Assembly: GCF_900046475.1 (NCBI RefSeq)
Contig: NZ_FCOU01000012.1
Coordinates: forward strand, 193,924 to 257,923
Direction: 5' to 3'
DNA: 64,000 nucleotides
Source: Collinsella ihumii
GTDB taxonomy: Bacteria; Actinomycetota; Coriobacteriia; Coriobacteriales; Coriobacteriaceae
Below are positions 43,223-51,232 of the stretch, one piece after another (position 1 is the first letter of the stretch; the number at the start of each line of letters is the position of its first letter). The position numbers and the translations under genes are program-made. The notes below the pieces were generated by a model. It did no database searches and was not told the DNA's origin. It saw only the letters and a list, made by a program, of their open reading frames with translations.

Positions 43223-43594
43223 ATGCGCTTCGTCCTCAACTGGCTGCTCACCTCGATCGCCATCTCGATCGCGGCCTTCATCGTGCCGGGCATCGAGCCG
43301 TTCGGCATGGTGGAGCCCTGGATGAGCTTCGCGTTCACGGGCCTCTTCCTCGGCTTTGTCAACGCGCTCATCAAGCCGTTCGTCACCATCATCTCGCTGC
43401 CGGTGACCATCCTGACGCTGGGCATCTTCCAGCTCGTGGTCAACAGCCTCATGCTCGAGCTCGCCAGCTGGCTGTCGGTGAACCTGCTGGGTGCGGGCAT
43501 TTCCATCACCGGCTTCGGCGCGGCGTTCTTCGGCGCCATCGTGGTGAGCATCATGTGCGCGCTGCTCGGCGTCGCCACCAAGGACGCGCAGTAG
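43223..43594 (+). CDS. Phage-holin-family four-helix membrane protein (pfam04020 type)
   Basis: A 123-residue protein with four hydrophobic segments (about 4-22, 30-50, 53-77, 85-115): RFVLNWLLTSIAISIAAFIVPGI, GLFLGFVNALIKPFVTIISLPVTI, TLGIFQLVVNSLMLEL and GFGAAFFGAIVVSIM. This is the Mycobacterium 4TM holin-like family, usually chromosomal and of unknown function. There is no phage context. Confidence 0.9.
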   Translation: MRFVLNWLLTSIAISIAAFIVPGIEPFGMVEPWMSFAFTGLFLGFVNALIKPFVTIISLPVTILTLGIFQLVVNSLMLELASWLSVNLLGAGISITGFGAAFFGAIVVSIMCALLGVATKDAQ

Positions 43595-43602
43595 CGATCA
43601 GC

Positions 43603-43653
43603 GCCCGCCACGGGGCCGACCGCCGCGGAATGAATCGATCAGTGGTTCCCTAG
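43603..43653 (+). repeat. Family C intergenic repeat, fourth copy
   Basis: GCCCGCCACGGGGCCGACCG, then CGCGGAATGAATCGATCAGTG and ending TTCCCTAG. It matches the copies at 4333-4545 and overlaps the stop codon of the Rrf2 gene. Confidence 0.7.
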
Positions 43654-44075
43654 AGGCACTCCATGCCGCGCGGCGACTCCGCGAGCTGCGCCAGCGTGAT
43701 GCCGTCGAGGTAGTCGTTGATCATGGTGCCGAGGCTCTTCCACATGCGGATCGTGGGGCATGAGTTCACGCGCTCGCATCCGACCTGGTCGCCGTCGAGG
43801 CAGGCGACGGGTGAGAGGCTCCCCTCGGTCAGGCGCAAGATCTCGCCGACCGAATAATCGGTTGCCGGACGCGTGAGACGGTAGCCGCCCCCTTTGCCGC
43901 GCATGCCCGAGAGCAGCTCGTTGCGCACGAGCGTCGAGAGGATGTTCTCGAGGTACTTCTCCGAGACGCCTTGGCGCTCGGCGATCTCCTTGAGCGGGAT
44001 GCGTCCCTCGTCCTGGTGTTCTGCCAAATCGACCATGACACGCAGCGCGTAGCGTCCCTTCGTCGACACCAGCAT
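43650..44075 (-). CDS. Rrf2-family transcriptional regulator (CymR/IscR-like)
   Basis: A 141-residue winged-helix regulator starting MLVSTKGRYALRVMVDLAEH. Recognition region SEKYLENILSTL, wing GKGGGYRL. Three cysteines (Cys92, Cys100, Cys106) sit in the IscR cluster-ligand region, so it may bind an Fe-S cluster, although the spacing differs from E. coli IscR. Its divergence from cysK suggests CymR-like control of sulfur metabolism. ATG 44075 has GGAGG six bases upstream. Confidence 0.9.
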   Translation of the reverse strand: MLVSTKGRYALRVMVDLAEHQDEGRIPLKEIAERQGVSEKYLENILSTLVRNELLSGMRGKGGGYRLTRPATDYSVGEILRLTEGSLSPVACLDGDQVGCERVNSCPTIRMWKSLGTMINDYLDGITLAQLAESPRGMECL

Positions 44076-44191
44076 GACCATCCTCCTTTCTGTCGCGTAG
44101 CACAAGAATACCAAAACGGACACGACTCCATTACGGTAAAGCATATGAGAACGAGAGAGGTGTCTGATTTTCTTTCTCGTTACCGATTGTT

Positions 44192-44244
44192 ACATTGCAC
44201 AGCGCGCACGCCGCGATATTAATCCTAGTAGTACAATAGGGTTT
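44192..44244 (+). promoter_or_regulatory. cysK promoter and possible Rrf2 operator
   Basis: TTGCAC with a 16-base spacer to TATTAA could be the promoter (about 44195-44222). It is overlapped by the dyad AATCCTA...TAGGGTT (44221-44243). The site faces the Rrf2 gene and cysK, so autoregulation and cysK repression are plausible. Confidence 0.4.
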
Positions 44245-44295
44245 ATACGGGCGCGGCAACCGGCGTCCGTGCAACACGACTGCCCGGAGGCGCAT

Positions 44296-45240
44296 ATGAG
44301 CAACATCTACACCTCGATCGACCAATTGATCGGACACACGCCCCTGCTCGAGATATCCCGCATCGAAGAGCAGCTCGCCCTCAAGGCGCGCGTCCTGGTG
44401 AAGCTCGAGTACTTCAATCCCGCGGGATCGGTCAAGGACCGCGTCGCGCTGAACATGCTCGACGAGGCCGAAGCGGCGGGCGCCATCCGTCCGCACGCCG
44501 GCTGCACGATCATCGAGCCCACGAGCGGCAACACGGGCGTCGGCCTCGCCTCGCTGTGCGCCGCGCGTGGATACCGCCTCATCATCACCATGCCCGACAG
44601 CATGAGTCCTGAGCGCCGCCTGCTCATGGAGGGCTACGGCGCCGAGGTGATGCTGACCCCGGGCGCCCAGGGCATGGCCGGCGCCATCGCGCGAGCCGAG
44701 GAGCTGGCGCGGACGATCCCCGACAGCATCATCGCGGGGCAGTTCACCAATCCCGCCAACCCGGCGGCGCACGAGGCGACCACCGGGCCCGAGATCTGGA
44801 ACGACACCGACGGGGCGGTCGACCTCTTCGTCGCGGGTGCGGGGACGGGCGGCACGGTGACCGGCGTGGGCCGCTACCTCAAGCGACAGAACCCGCAGGT
44901 CCAGGTCGTGGCCGTCGAGCCCGCCGGCTCCCCCGTCCTGTCGGGAGGCAGCGCCGGCCCCCATGGCCTGCAGGGCATCGGGGCGGGATTCGTCCCCGAC
45001 GTGCTCGACACGACCGTCTTCGACCGCGTCATGACCGTCGCCGACGCCGACGCCCTCGAGTCCTCGCGCATGCTCGCGCGCACCGAGGGCGTGCTCGTGG
45101 GCATCTCGTCGGGCGCGGCGCTCTGGGCGGCGCTGCAGCTCGCGCGCGAGGACGCGAACGAGGGGAAGACCATCGTCGCCCTTCTGCCCGACACCGGCGA
45201 GCGCTACCTGTCCACCCCGCTGTTCGGGGAAGCGGGCTAG
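44296..45240 (+). CDS. cysK: O-acetylserine sulfhydrylase (cysteine synthase)
   Basis: A 314-residue PLP enzyme that forms cysteine from O-acetylserine and sulfide. PLP Lys is in NPAGSVKDR, the substrate loop is [13 protein letters not shown], the phosphate-binding loop [12 protein letters not shown], and [10 protein letters not shown] is near the C-terminus. CGGAGG precedes ATG 44296. Followed by mnmA, whose sulfur comes from cysteine. Confidence 0.94.
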   Translation: MSNIYTSIDQLIGHTPLLEISRIEEQLALKARVLVKLEYFNPAGSVKDRVALNMLDEAEAAGAIRPHAGCTIIEPTSGNTGVGLASLCAARGYRLIITMPDSMSPERRLLMEGYGAEVMLTPGAQGMAGAIARAEELARTIPDSIIAGQFTNPANPAAHEATTGPEIWNDTDGAVDLFVAGAGTGGTVTGVGRYLKRQNPQVQVVAVEPAGSPVLSGGSAGPHGLQGIGAGFVPDVLDTTVFDRVMTVADADALESSRMLARTEGVLVGISSGAALWAALQLAREDANEGKTIVALLPDTGERYLSTPLFGEAG

Positions 45241-45360
45241 GACACGCGCCTCGCGGCGCTGCGGAGAAATGATGCCGAACGGATGCCGTTTCGGCGCGCG
45301 CCGCGCGCGCATGGACGGCCTCGCTACAATGAGATGCCGCAACCAGCAGAAAGGACCGTG

Positions 45361-46497
45361 ATGCCGAGCAAGGGCCGCGTGCTCGTCGCCATGAGCGGCG
45401 GCGTCGATTCGAGCGTAACCGCATATCTCCTCAAGCAGCAGGGCTACGAATGCGTGGGCGTCACCATGCTTCTGACCTGCAGCGCGACGTTCGACGACAT
45501 GGGCGAGCGCTCGTGCTGCTCGCTATCGGACCTGGAGGACGCGGAGGCGGTCGCGCAGCGCCTGGGCATCCCCTACCGCGTGGTGGACATGCGCGACATC
45601 TTCGAGCGCAACGTCGTCGCCAAGTTCGTGAGCACCTACGAGGCGGGACGGACCCCCAACCCGTGCATCGACTGCAACCGGTACCTCAAGTTCGGCGCGC
45701 TGCTCGACTACGCGAGCTCCCTGGACTGCTCGCACATCGCGACCGGCCACTACGCCCGCGTCCGCCGCGCGCCCACCGACGCGGGCGCACCGGGGCCCTG
45801 GACCCTGTCGCGCGCCGCCGACGCCGGCAAGGACCAAAGCTACGTCCTCTACTCGCTCACGCAGGAGCGCCTGGCGCACGTGCTGCTCCCCCTCGGCGAC
45901 CTCATCAAGGATGCTGACGTCCGCCGCATCGCCGCCGAGCAGGGCTTCGCCAGCGCGAGCAAGCCCGATAGCCAGGGGATCTGCTTTGTCCCCGACAACG
46001 ATTTCGCCTCGTTCATCGAGGCGCGCGAGGGGCGCCTTCTGCCCGAGGGCGATATCGTCAGTACCTCCGGCGAGGTCCTGGGGCGCCATCGCGGCGCGCT
46101 GCGCTACACGATCGGCCAGCGCAAGGGCCTTGGCGTCGCCGCCGCGCACCCCCTCTACGTATGCGGCATCGACGTCGAGAGCAACACGGTCACGCTGGGC
46201 GGGGTCGACGACCTCATGGCAGACGAGCTCGACGCCGGCGACTGGATCTGGAGCGCGCCCGCCGAGACGATAGAGCGCCGCATCGTCGATGCCGGCGCGC
46301 ACGGCCTCCCCGTGGCGGCGAAGATCCGCTACCACCAGACCGACCAGCCCGCACGCGTCAGGCTCGTCGATGCCGAGGCCGGCGCGCAGGCGGGCGTGCA
46401 CATCGACTTCGACATCCCGCAGCGCGGCATCGCGCCCGGCCAGGCCGTCGTCATCTACGACGGCGAGATCGTCCTCGGCGGCGGCACGGTCCTGTAG
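45361..46497 (+). CDS. mnmA: tRNA-specific 2-thiouridylase MnmA
   Basis: A 378-residue enzyme that thiolates U34 of Glu, Gln and Lys tRNAs. PP-loop AMSGGVDSSVTAYLL, first catalytic Cys in NPCIDCNRYLKF, GHYARV, second Cys in DSQGICFVPD, and the C-terminal β-barrel with GQRKGLGVA. AAAGGA precedes ATG 45361. The 120-bp gap after cysK contains a TACAAT box, so it may have its own promoter. Confidence 0.95.
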   Translation: MPSKGRVLVAMSGGVDSSVTAYLLKQQGYECVGVTMLLTCSATFDDMGERSCCSLSDLEDAEAVAQRLGIPYRVVDMRDIFERNVVAKFVSTYEAGRTPNPCIDCNRYLKFGALLDYASSLDCSHIATGHYARVRRAPTDAGAPGPWTLSRAADAGKDQSYVLYSLTQERLAHVLLPLGDLIKDADVRRIAAEQGFASASKPDSQGICFVPDNDFASFIEAREGRLLPEGDIVSTSGEVLGRHRGALRYTIGQRKGLGVAAAHPLYVCGIDVESNTVTLGGVDDLMADELDAGDWIWSAPAETIERRIVDAGAHGLPVAAKIRYHQTDQPARVRLVDAEAGAQAGVHIDFDIPQRGIAPGQAVVIYDGEIVLGGGTVL

Positions 46498-46552
46498 GCG
46501 CCCCGGCCCGAGGGACAAGCCCCGACTCAAACGCACCGCCCAACGCAAAAAA

Positions 46553-46589
46553 GCAGGGCCCTGCCGCACCGCGTGCGACAGGGCCCTGC
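46553..46589. terminator. Bidirectional terminator between mnmA and fucO
   Basis: GCAGGGCCCTG / CAGGGCCCTGC, 11-bp perfect stem with a 15-base loop; an A-run on the left gives a U-tract for the minus strand gene. Confidence 0.75.
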
Positions 46590-46612
46590 GCCATATGCCG
46601 AGATGCGGCAGG

Positions 46613-47773
46613 CTACTTCATGATCTTGCGGAACAGCTCCACGACGGTGGCGTGGTCGGCGTCGCGCGGGTTGCCGGGATAGCAGGCGTCGGCGAGCGCG
46701 TCGTCGGCGATCTGGTCGAGCTCGTCCTCGGTGATGGCCTCGCAGACCGTCGGGATGTCGACGTCGGCGGACAGCTGGCGCACGGCGGCGATGGCGGCGT
46801 CGGCGGCCTCGTCGGTCGTCATGCCGGTCGTGTCGACGCCCATGGCGACCGCCACGTCGGCCAGGCGCTCGGCCACGACGGGCTTGTTGAACTCCATGGC
46901 GATGGGCAGCAGCATGGCGCAGGCGACGCCGTGCGGGGTGTCGTAGTGCGCCGAGAGGGTGTGCGCCATGGCGTGGTCGATGCCCAGGCCGACGTTGGAG
47001 AAGCCCATGCCGGCGATGTACTGGGCGAGCGCCATGCCCTCGCGCCCGCTCCCGGGCTGGCCGCTCTTGGCCTCGGCCACGGCATCGCGCAGGTTCTTGG
47101 CGATGAGCTCGATGGCCTTGAGGTGGAACATGTCGGTGAGCTCCCAGGCGCCGCGGGTGGTGTAGCCCTCGATGGCGTGGGTGAGCGCGTCCATGCCGGT
47201 GGCGGCGGTGAGGCCGGCGGGCATGGTGGCCATCATGTCGGGGTCGACGACGGCGACCTCGGGCGCGTCGTTGGTGTCGACGCACACGAACTTGCGGACC
47301 TTCTCGGGGTCGGTGATGACGTAGTTGATGGTGACCTCGGCGGCCGTGCCCGCGGTGGTGGGGACGGCGATGGTGAACACCGCGTGGTTCTTGGTGGGAG
47401 CAACGCCCTCGAGCGAGCGCACGTCGGCGAACTCGGGGTTGTTGACGATGATGCCCACGGCCTTGGCGGTGTCCATGGCCGAGCCGCCGCCGATGGTCAC
47501 GATGCAGTCGGCCTCGGCCGCTTTGAAGGCCTCGACGCCGTCGGTCACGTTCTTGATGGTGGGGTTGGGCTTGATCTCGGAGTACATGCTCCACGCGATG
47601 CCGGCCTCGTCGAGCAGGTCGGTAACCTTGGCGGCGACGCCGAACTTGACGAGGTCGGGATCGGTGCAGACGAAGACCTTCTTGAAGCCGCGGCGGGTGA
47701 TCTCGCCGGGGATCTCCTTGATGGCGCCGGAGCCGTGGTAGGAGATGGTGTTCAGAACGATACGATTAGCCAT
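46613..47773 (-). CDS. fucO: Iron-dependent lactaldehyde reductase (FucO-like)
   Basis: A 386-residue group III iron alcohol dehydrogenase. NAD-binding GGGSAMDTAKAVGI, TTAGTAAEVT, and the metal ligands in GMDALTHAIEGY and GIDHAMAHTLSAHYDTPHG are present. Sequence is closest in style to lactaldehyde:propanediol oxidoreductase FucO, which reduces lactaldehyde from fucose or rhamnose to 1,2-propanediol. The rhaM-like gene upstream on the same strand supports deoxysugar metabolism. Confidence 0.9.
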   Translation of the reverse strand: MANRIVLNTISYHGSGAIKEIPGEITRRGFKKVFVCTDPDLVKFGVAAKVTDLLDEAGIAWSMYSEIKPNPTIKNVTDGVEAFKAAEADCIVTIGGGSAMDTAKAVGIIVNNPEFADVRSLEGVAPTKNHAVFTIAVPTTAGTAAEVTINYVITDPEKVRKFVCVDTNDAPEVAVVDPDMMATMPAGLTAATGMDALTHAIEGYTTRGAWELTDMFHLKAIELIAKNLRDAVAEAKSGQPGSGREGMALAQYIAGMGFSNVGLGIDHAMAHTLSAHYDTPHGVACAMLLPIAMEFNKPVVAERLADVAVAMGVDTTGMTTDEAADAAIAAVRQLSADVDIPTVCEAITEDELDQIADDALADACYPGNPRDADHATVVELFRKIMK

Positions 47774-47988
47774 GTTGGTGCCTCCTTGTCTTTGCGCGCC
47801 CCGGCCGCGGGGCGCGCCGTCCAGGATGCCGTCACCGCGCGATGCGCGGGCGGCATCTAAGCCATGATATGCCTTGTTCGGGCACGGCGAGAAGCGGCGA
47901 TCCGCATCCGATACCGCCACCAGCAAAACGTTTTATCAGCATTGGATAAATGGTCGAAAAACGCCGGCGAACGGCAGCGCGGAAGCGC

Positions 47989-48315
47989 CTACTCCAGGTG
48001 GTAGAGCTCCTCCATGAACTCCCAGTCCCCGTTCTCGCCGAACGGCTTCATGTTGGGGCCGACCGCCGCCCACCACTCCTGGGTCCTGGGGTCCGCCGCC
48101 ATCTTGGCCATGTCCGCCTCGTAGTCGTCGCCGGTGTACTCGTAGTAGGAGAACAGCAGGCCGTCGTAGTAGTAGATCGAGTAGTTCTGCAGGTTGCAGG
48201 CCTTGATCATCTCGTTGACGCCCTCGAACGGCGCGGCGTGGTAGGCCTTGTACTTCTCATACCCCTCCTTGCCGTTCGTGCGGGAAATGGAACCGAAGCG
48301 CTGGATCTTGCCCAT
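47989..48315 (-). CDS. rhaM: L-rhamnose mutarotase-family protein
   Basis: A 108-residue dimeric α+β barrel protein. QRFGSISRTNGKEGYEKYKAYHAAPF and the C-terminal WWAAVGPNMKPFGENGDWEFMEELYHLE are typical of the RhaM/YiiL mutarotases, which interconvert sugar anomers before isomerisation. Start ATG 48315 has GGAGG-like sequence just upstream. It lies 215 bp before fucO. No isomerase or kinase is in the window. Confidence 0.85.
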   Translation of the reverse strand: MGKIQRFGSISRTNGKEGYEKYKAYHAAPFEGVNEMIKACNLQNYSIYYYDGLLFSYYEYTGDDYEADMAKMAADPRTQEWWAAVGPNMKPFGENGDWEFMEELYHLE

Positions 48316-48441
48316 AGGAGCCTCCTTGATCGATGCGGACACAACCCCTATGTACCCATCTGCGCAGCTGACCTCGCGGCGCATGTGGCCGATCTCGCCG
48401 CGCACGGGCGCTCAGGGTCTGCACGAACATCGCACGGTGAA

Positions 48442-48456
48442 TCATATACGTATAAG
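48442..48456. promoter_or_regulatory. ATACGTAT dyad upstream of rhaM
   Basis: CATATACGTATAAG, centred about 48449, 130 bp upstream of rhaM, in an AT-rich patch. It resembles GntR/LacI-type half-site palindromes. No regulator gene is adjacent. Confidence 0.3.
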
Positions 48457-48535
48457 ATTCTTATAAACGCGCAGGTATCAGAAAATCTTGTGCATAAAAA
48501 TCCGTATCGGGCAAAACCCATAGAGACGGTAGGCT

Positions 48536-48670
48536 GAGTTTGGTGCGATTTTTGAGTGCCGTTTCTCCCCACGCGCCATACCCTTCAACAAAACCGCAGG
48601 ATTCAACTGGGCTTTTGTTGAGGGGTGTTGCGCCTGTGAGCGAGGGGCACGCAAAAATCGCACCAAACTC
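48536..48670. repeat. 135-bp imperfect palindromic element
   Basis: Outer arms GAGTTTGGTGCGATTTTTG match at 24 of 25 positions (48536-48560 and 48646-48670). An inner dyad CCCTTCAACAAAA / TTTTGTTGAGGGG continues the hairpin. It lies in the otherwise empty 430-bp rhaM-ThrE gap. Confidence 0.7.
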
Positions 48671-48746
48671 GATATACATGGTTTTTGACCTTGGAAATCC
48701 CTCGATCCACATACCGCCGACCGGCCTTAATCGTTACCGGGCCGCA

Positions 48747-50144
48747 TCAGGAGCAGTAGCGCCAGTCCGGATCGGTGAGCGCCCGGGCGAGCCCCAGCCC
48801 CATCGGCAAGAACAGGATGATCATGATGGCGCGGATGATCCACTCCATGGCGTCCAGCGTCTGGAACACGCCCATGTAATACACCGCCCGGTACATATAC
48901 AGGCCGGGGACCATGATGACGATGGAAGGAACCGTGATGGAGATGCGCGGGAACTTCGTCTTGGTGCCGGTGATCGACGCCAACAGGCCGGCGCAGATAG
49001 CACCCGCGAACGCCGCCGCCTCGGGCGGCATGCCGACCAGGTCGACGAGCGTGAGGCGCAGCGTGTTGGCGATCGCGCCCACGACGCCCGCCGTCGCCGC
49101 CATCCTGTAGGTCGAGTTGAACATCATCGAGAAGCCGAACACCCCGACGAAACTCGCGACGAACCGCAGCGCGAACATGACCGGCGCGCTCAGGCCCTGC
49201 GCGGCGAAATCATCCGGATGCAGCTCGACCATCATCGCCACGAGCCAGGCCACGAGCGTCGCGACCACGATGACCGCGCACGCGTAGGCGAGGCGCTCGA
49301 GCCCCGAGCGGAAATCGAGCTTCGCGATGTCGAGCCCGCTCGTGATCAGGGGGAACCCGGGGATCACGAACAGCATGGCCCCGATATAGCCCGCCTCGTG
49401 CTCCGCCGCGTCCTTCACCGCAAGCGACAGCAGCGACAGGCACCCCAGGTAAACCAGGCAGGCGACCGCGACCGACACGCCGATGCAGACGAAATGCGTG
49501 AGCCTGCGATCGAGCATGATGCGGCGCGTGAAGTTCCCGAGTCCCGCGCCCACGAACGCGCAGCCCATCTCGATGGGCCCGCCGCCGAGCAGGAACACGA
49601 AGGCGGCACACGCGGCGGCAGACGCCAAGCCGACCGCCCACGGGGCATAGTTGCCCGGCGTGTGCTCGATGGCGTCCATGCGATCATGGAACGCGCGCAC
49701 GGTCAGGGTGTCGCCGCGCTTCTGCACGTCGCGGACGAACTCCTCCATGAGCTGGATGCGCTCGGTGTTCACGCCGGTCGTATGGAGCGAGACGACCTCG
49801 GAGAAGCTGTTGTGCCCATCGATGCACGTGCATTCGATCGTCGTGAGGCTCACCGCCGCCGAGACGGTGACGCCCAGGACGCCGGCGATCTTGTTCATGC
49901 AGTCGCGCACGCGCCAGCTGCCCGTACCGCCCGCGAGCAGCAGCAGGCCCGCGCGACAGATGATCGACGACTTGTCGTCGAGGTCGGCGTCGATGGCGAG
50001 CATGTCGTCGCAGTCGGTCACCTCATGCCAGGGCACCGCCATGTGGTTTCGATGGCGGATGCGCGCGCGGTGCACATGCGGCAGGGGCGCGTGCGCGATG
50101 GCTTCGCGAATTCCCGCGGCGGTCCGTTTCTGCTCGTGGTCCAT
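48747..50144 (-). CDS. Threonine/serine exporter (ThrE family)
   Basis: A 465-residue membrane protein combining both halves of ThrE. The cytoplasmic N-terminal region holds a conserved hydrolase-like motif (GTGSWRVRDCMNKIA). The first bundle follows from about residue 160 (YAPWAVGLASAAACAAFVFLLGGGP), then the second (MFALRFVASFVGVFGFSMMFN to the C-terminus), for about 10 helices. It should export small amino acids by proton exchange. ATG 50144 (MDHEQKR) follows AAAGG. Confidence 0.88.
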   Translation of the reverse strand: MDHEQKRTAAGIREAIAHAPLPHVHRARIRHRNHMAVPWHEVTDCDDMLAIDADLDDKSSIICRAGLLLLAGGTGSWRVRDCMNKIAGVLGVTVSAAVSLTTIECTCIDGHNSFSEVVSLHTTGVNTERIQLMEEFVRDVQKRGDTLTVRAFHDRMDAIEHTPGNYAPWAVGLASAAACAAFVFLLGGGPIEMGCAFVGAGLGNFTRRIMLDRRLTHFVCIGVSVAVACLVYLGCLSLLSLAVKDAAEHEAGYIGAMLFVIPGFPLITSGLDIAKLDFRSGLERLAYACAVIVVATLVAWLVAMMVELHPDDFAAQGLSAPVMFALRFVASFVGVFGFSMMFNSTYRMAATAGVVGAIANTLRLTLVDLVGMPPEAAAFAGAICAGLLASITGTKTKFPRISITVPSIVIMVPGLYMYRAVYYMGVFQTLDAMEWIIRAIMIILFLPMGLGLARALTDPDWRYCS

Positions 50145-50306
50145 GGGGCGCCTTTCGATGGGATGCACGGTTTACCCATGGTACCGTGCGGGCGCGCCCG
50201 CTTGAAAACAAAGGGGTGTCCAAACCGGACAAGCGGTGCGTTTTGGCGCGCGCAAGGGAGACGCCGGCAGGTCGCCTTCACGCCGGGCGCCCGCGACCGC
50301 CAGGGG

Positions 50307-50993
50307 CTACGGGCGACCGGCGACCGCCCCTTCGCGGGCGGGCTTGCGCTCGCGATCGATGAACATGATGGCGAACGCCGCGACCAGAAGCCCCGAGCAC
50401 ACGCCGATGGCCATGTGCCCCAGGCGGCCGACGCACCAGTTGCCGAGCACCGCGCCCGCGGCAAAGCAGGCGATCAGACCGAAGTAGAGCAGGCCGTTTT
50501 CCAAAAAGCCGCGGTCGCGGTTGAGCAGGTAGTCGTCCATGTTCTGCATGGCGGAACGCAGGTTGCCGATGCACATGGTTGTGGCGATGCCGTGCCCGTG
50601 GATCTTCCGGAACGACTCGACCTGCATGCCGCACGCGAACGACGTCACGCAGTTCGCCGCGACATCGGGCACGATGAAGGCGACGGCGAGCAGGGCGGCC
50701 GCCTCGAGCAGCACGATGACCTGCCTCCAGTGCAGCGCGCTCGAAAAGCGGCAATGGACGAGATCGGCGATCACGATGCCCGCGGCAAACGCGAGCACCG
50801 GCAGCGCGTAGTGGACCATGCCGGCCCAATCGCCTTCGGAAAGATGCACGCCGCACAGCAGGATGTTTCCCGTTTGCGCGTTGGCGAACACCCCGCCACG
50901 CGCCATGTAGGAATAGGCGTCCATGAATCCCCCGGCAAGGGCCATGATGACGCCGAGCTCGATGGAATCGGATATCTGACGTGCACGCTCCAT
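50307..50993 (-). CDS. DUF1275 (YoaK) family membrane protein
   Basis: A 228-residue protein with six hydrophobic segments. GGFMDAYSYMARGGVFANAQTGNIL is the family hallmark; FACGMQVESF...NLRSAMQ follows. DUF1275 proteins are inner-membrane proteins of unknown function. Confidence 0.88.
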   Translation of the reverse strand: MERARQISDSIELGVIMALAGGFMDAYSYMARGGVFANAQTGNILLCGVHLSEGDWAGMVHYALPVLAFAAGIVIADLVHCRFSSALHWRQVIVLLEAAALLAVAFIVPDVAANCVTSFACGMQVESFRKIHGHGIATTMCIGNLRSAMQNMDDYLLNRDRGFLENGLLYFGLIACFAAGAVLGNWCVGRLGHMAIGVCSGLLVAAFAIMFIDRERKPAREGAVAGRP

Positions 50994-51159
50994 GGCGCCC
51001 TCTCCCCTTCATGTCGAGCGGAGCGCCCCGCGCCCGCCCCGTCGTCTTGCGCCGCGATCCCACAGCGACGCGCCCGCTGAGCCGCACGACGAATCGAGCG
51101 GCCAGCAGGAAAGCGTAGCGTAATCGTGCGCACCCCGCGCAAAAACGAGATACGGTAAT

Positions 51160-51176
51160 CGAATTGGTACAATTCG
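51160..51176 (+). promoter_or_regulatory. ygiQ promoter region with dyad
   Basis: The dyad CGAATTGGTACAATTCG contains an extended -10 TGGTACAAT, about 60 bp upstream of the YgiQ gene. Confidence 0.4.
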
Positions 51177-51232
51177 ACACGATCAGAATCGCGCGATGCC
51201 CGTCACCGCGCAGGTAATGGATTGGAGTCCCC

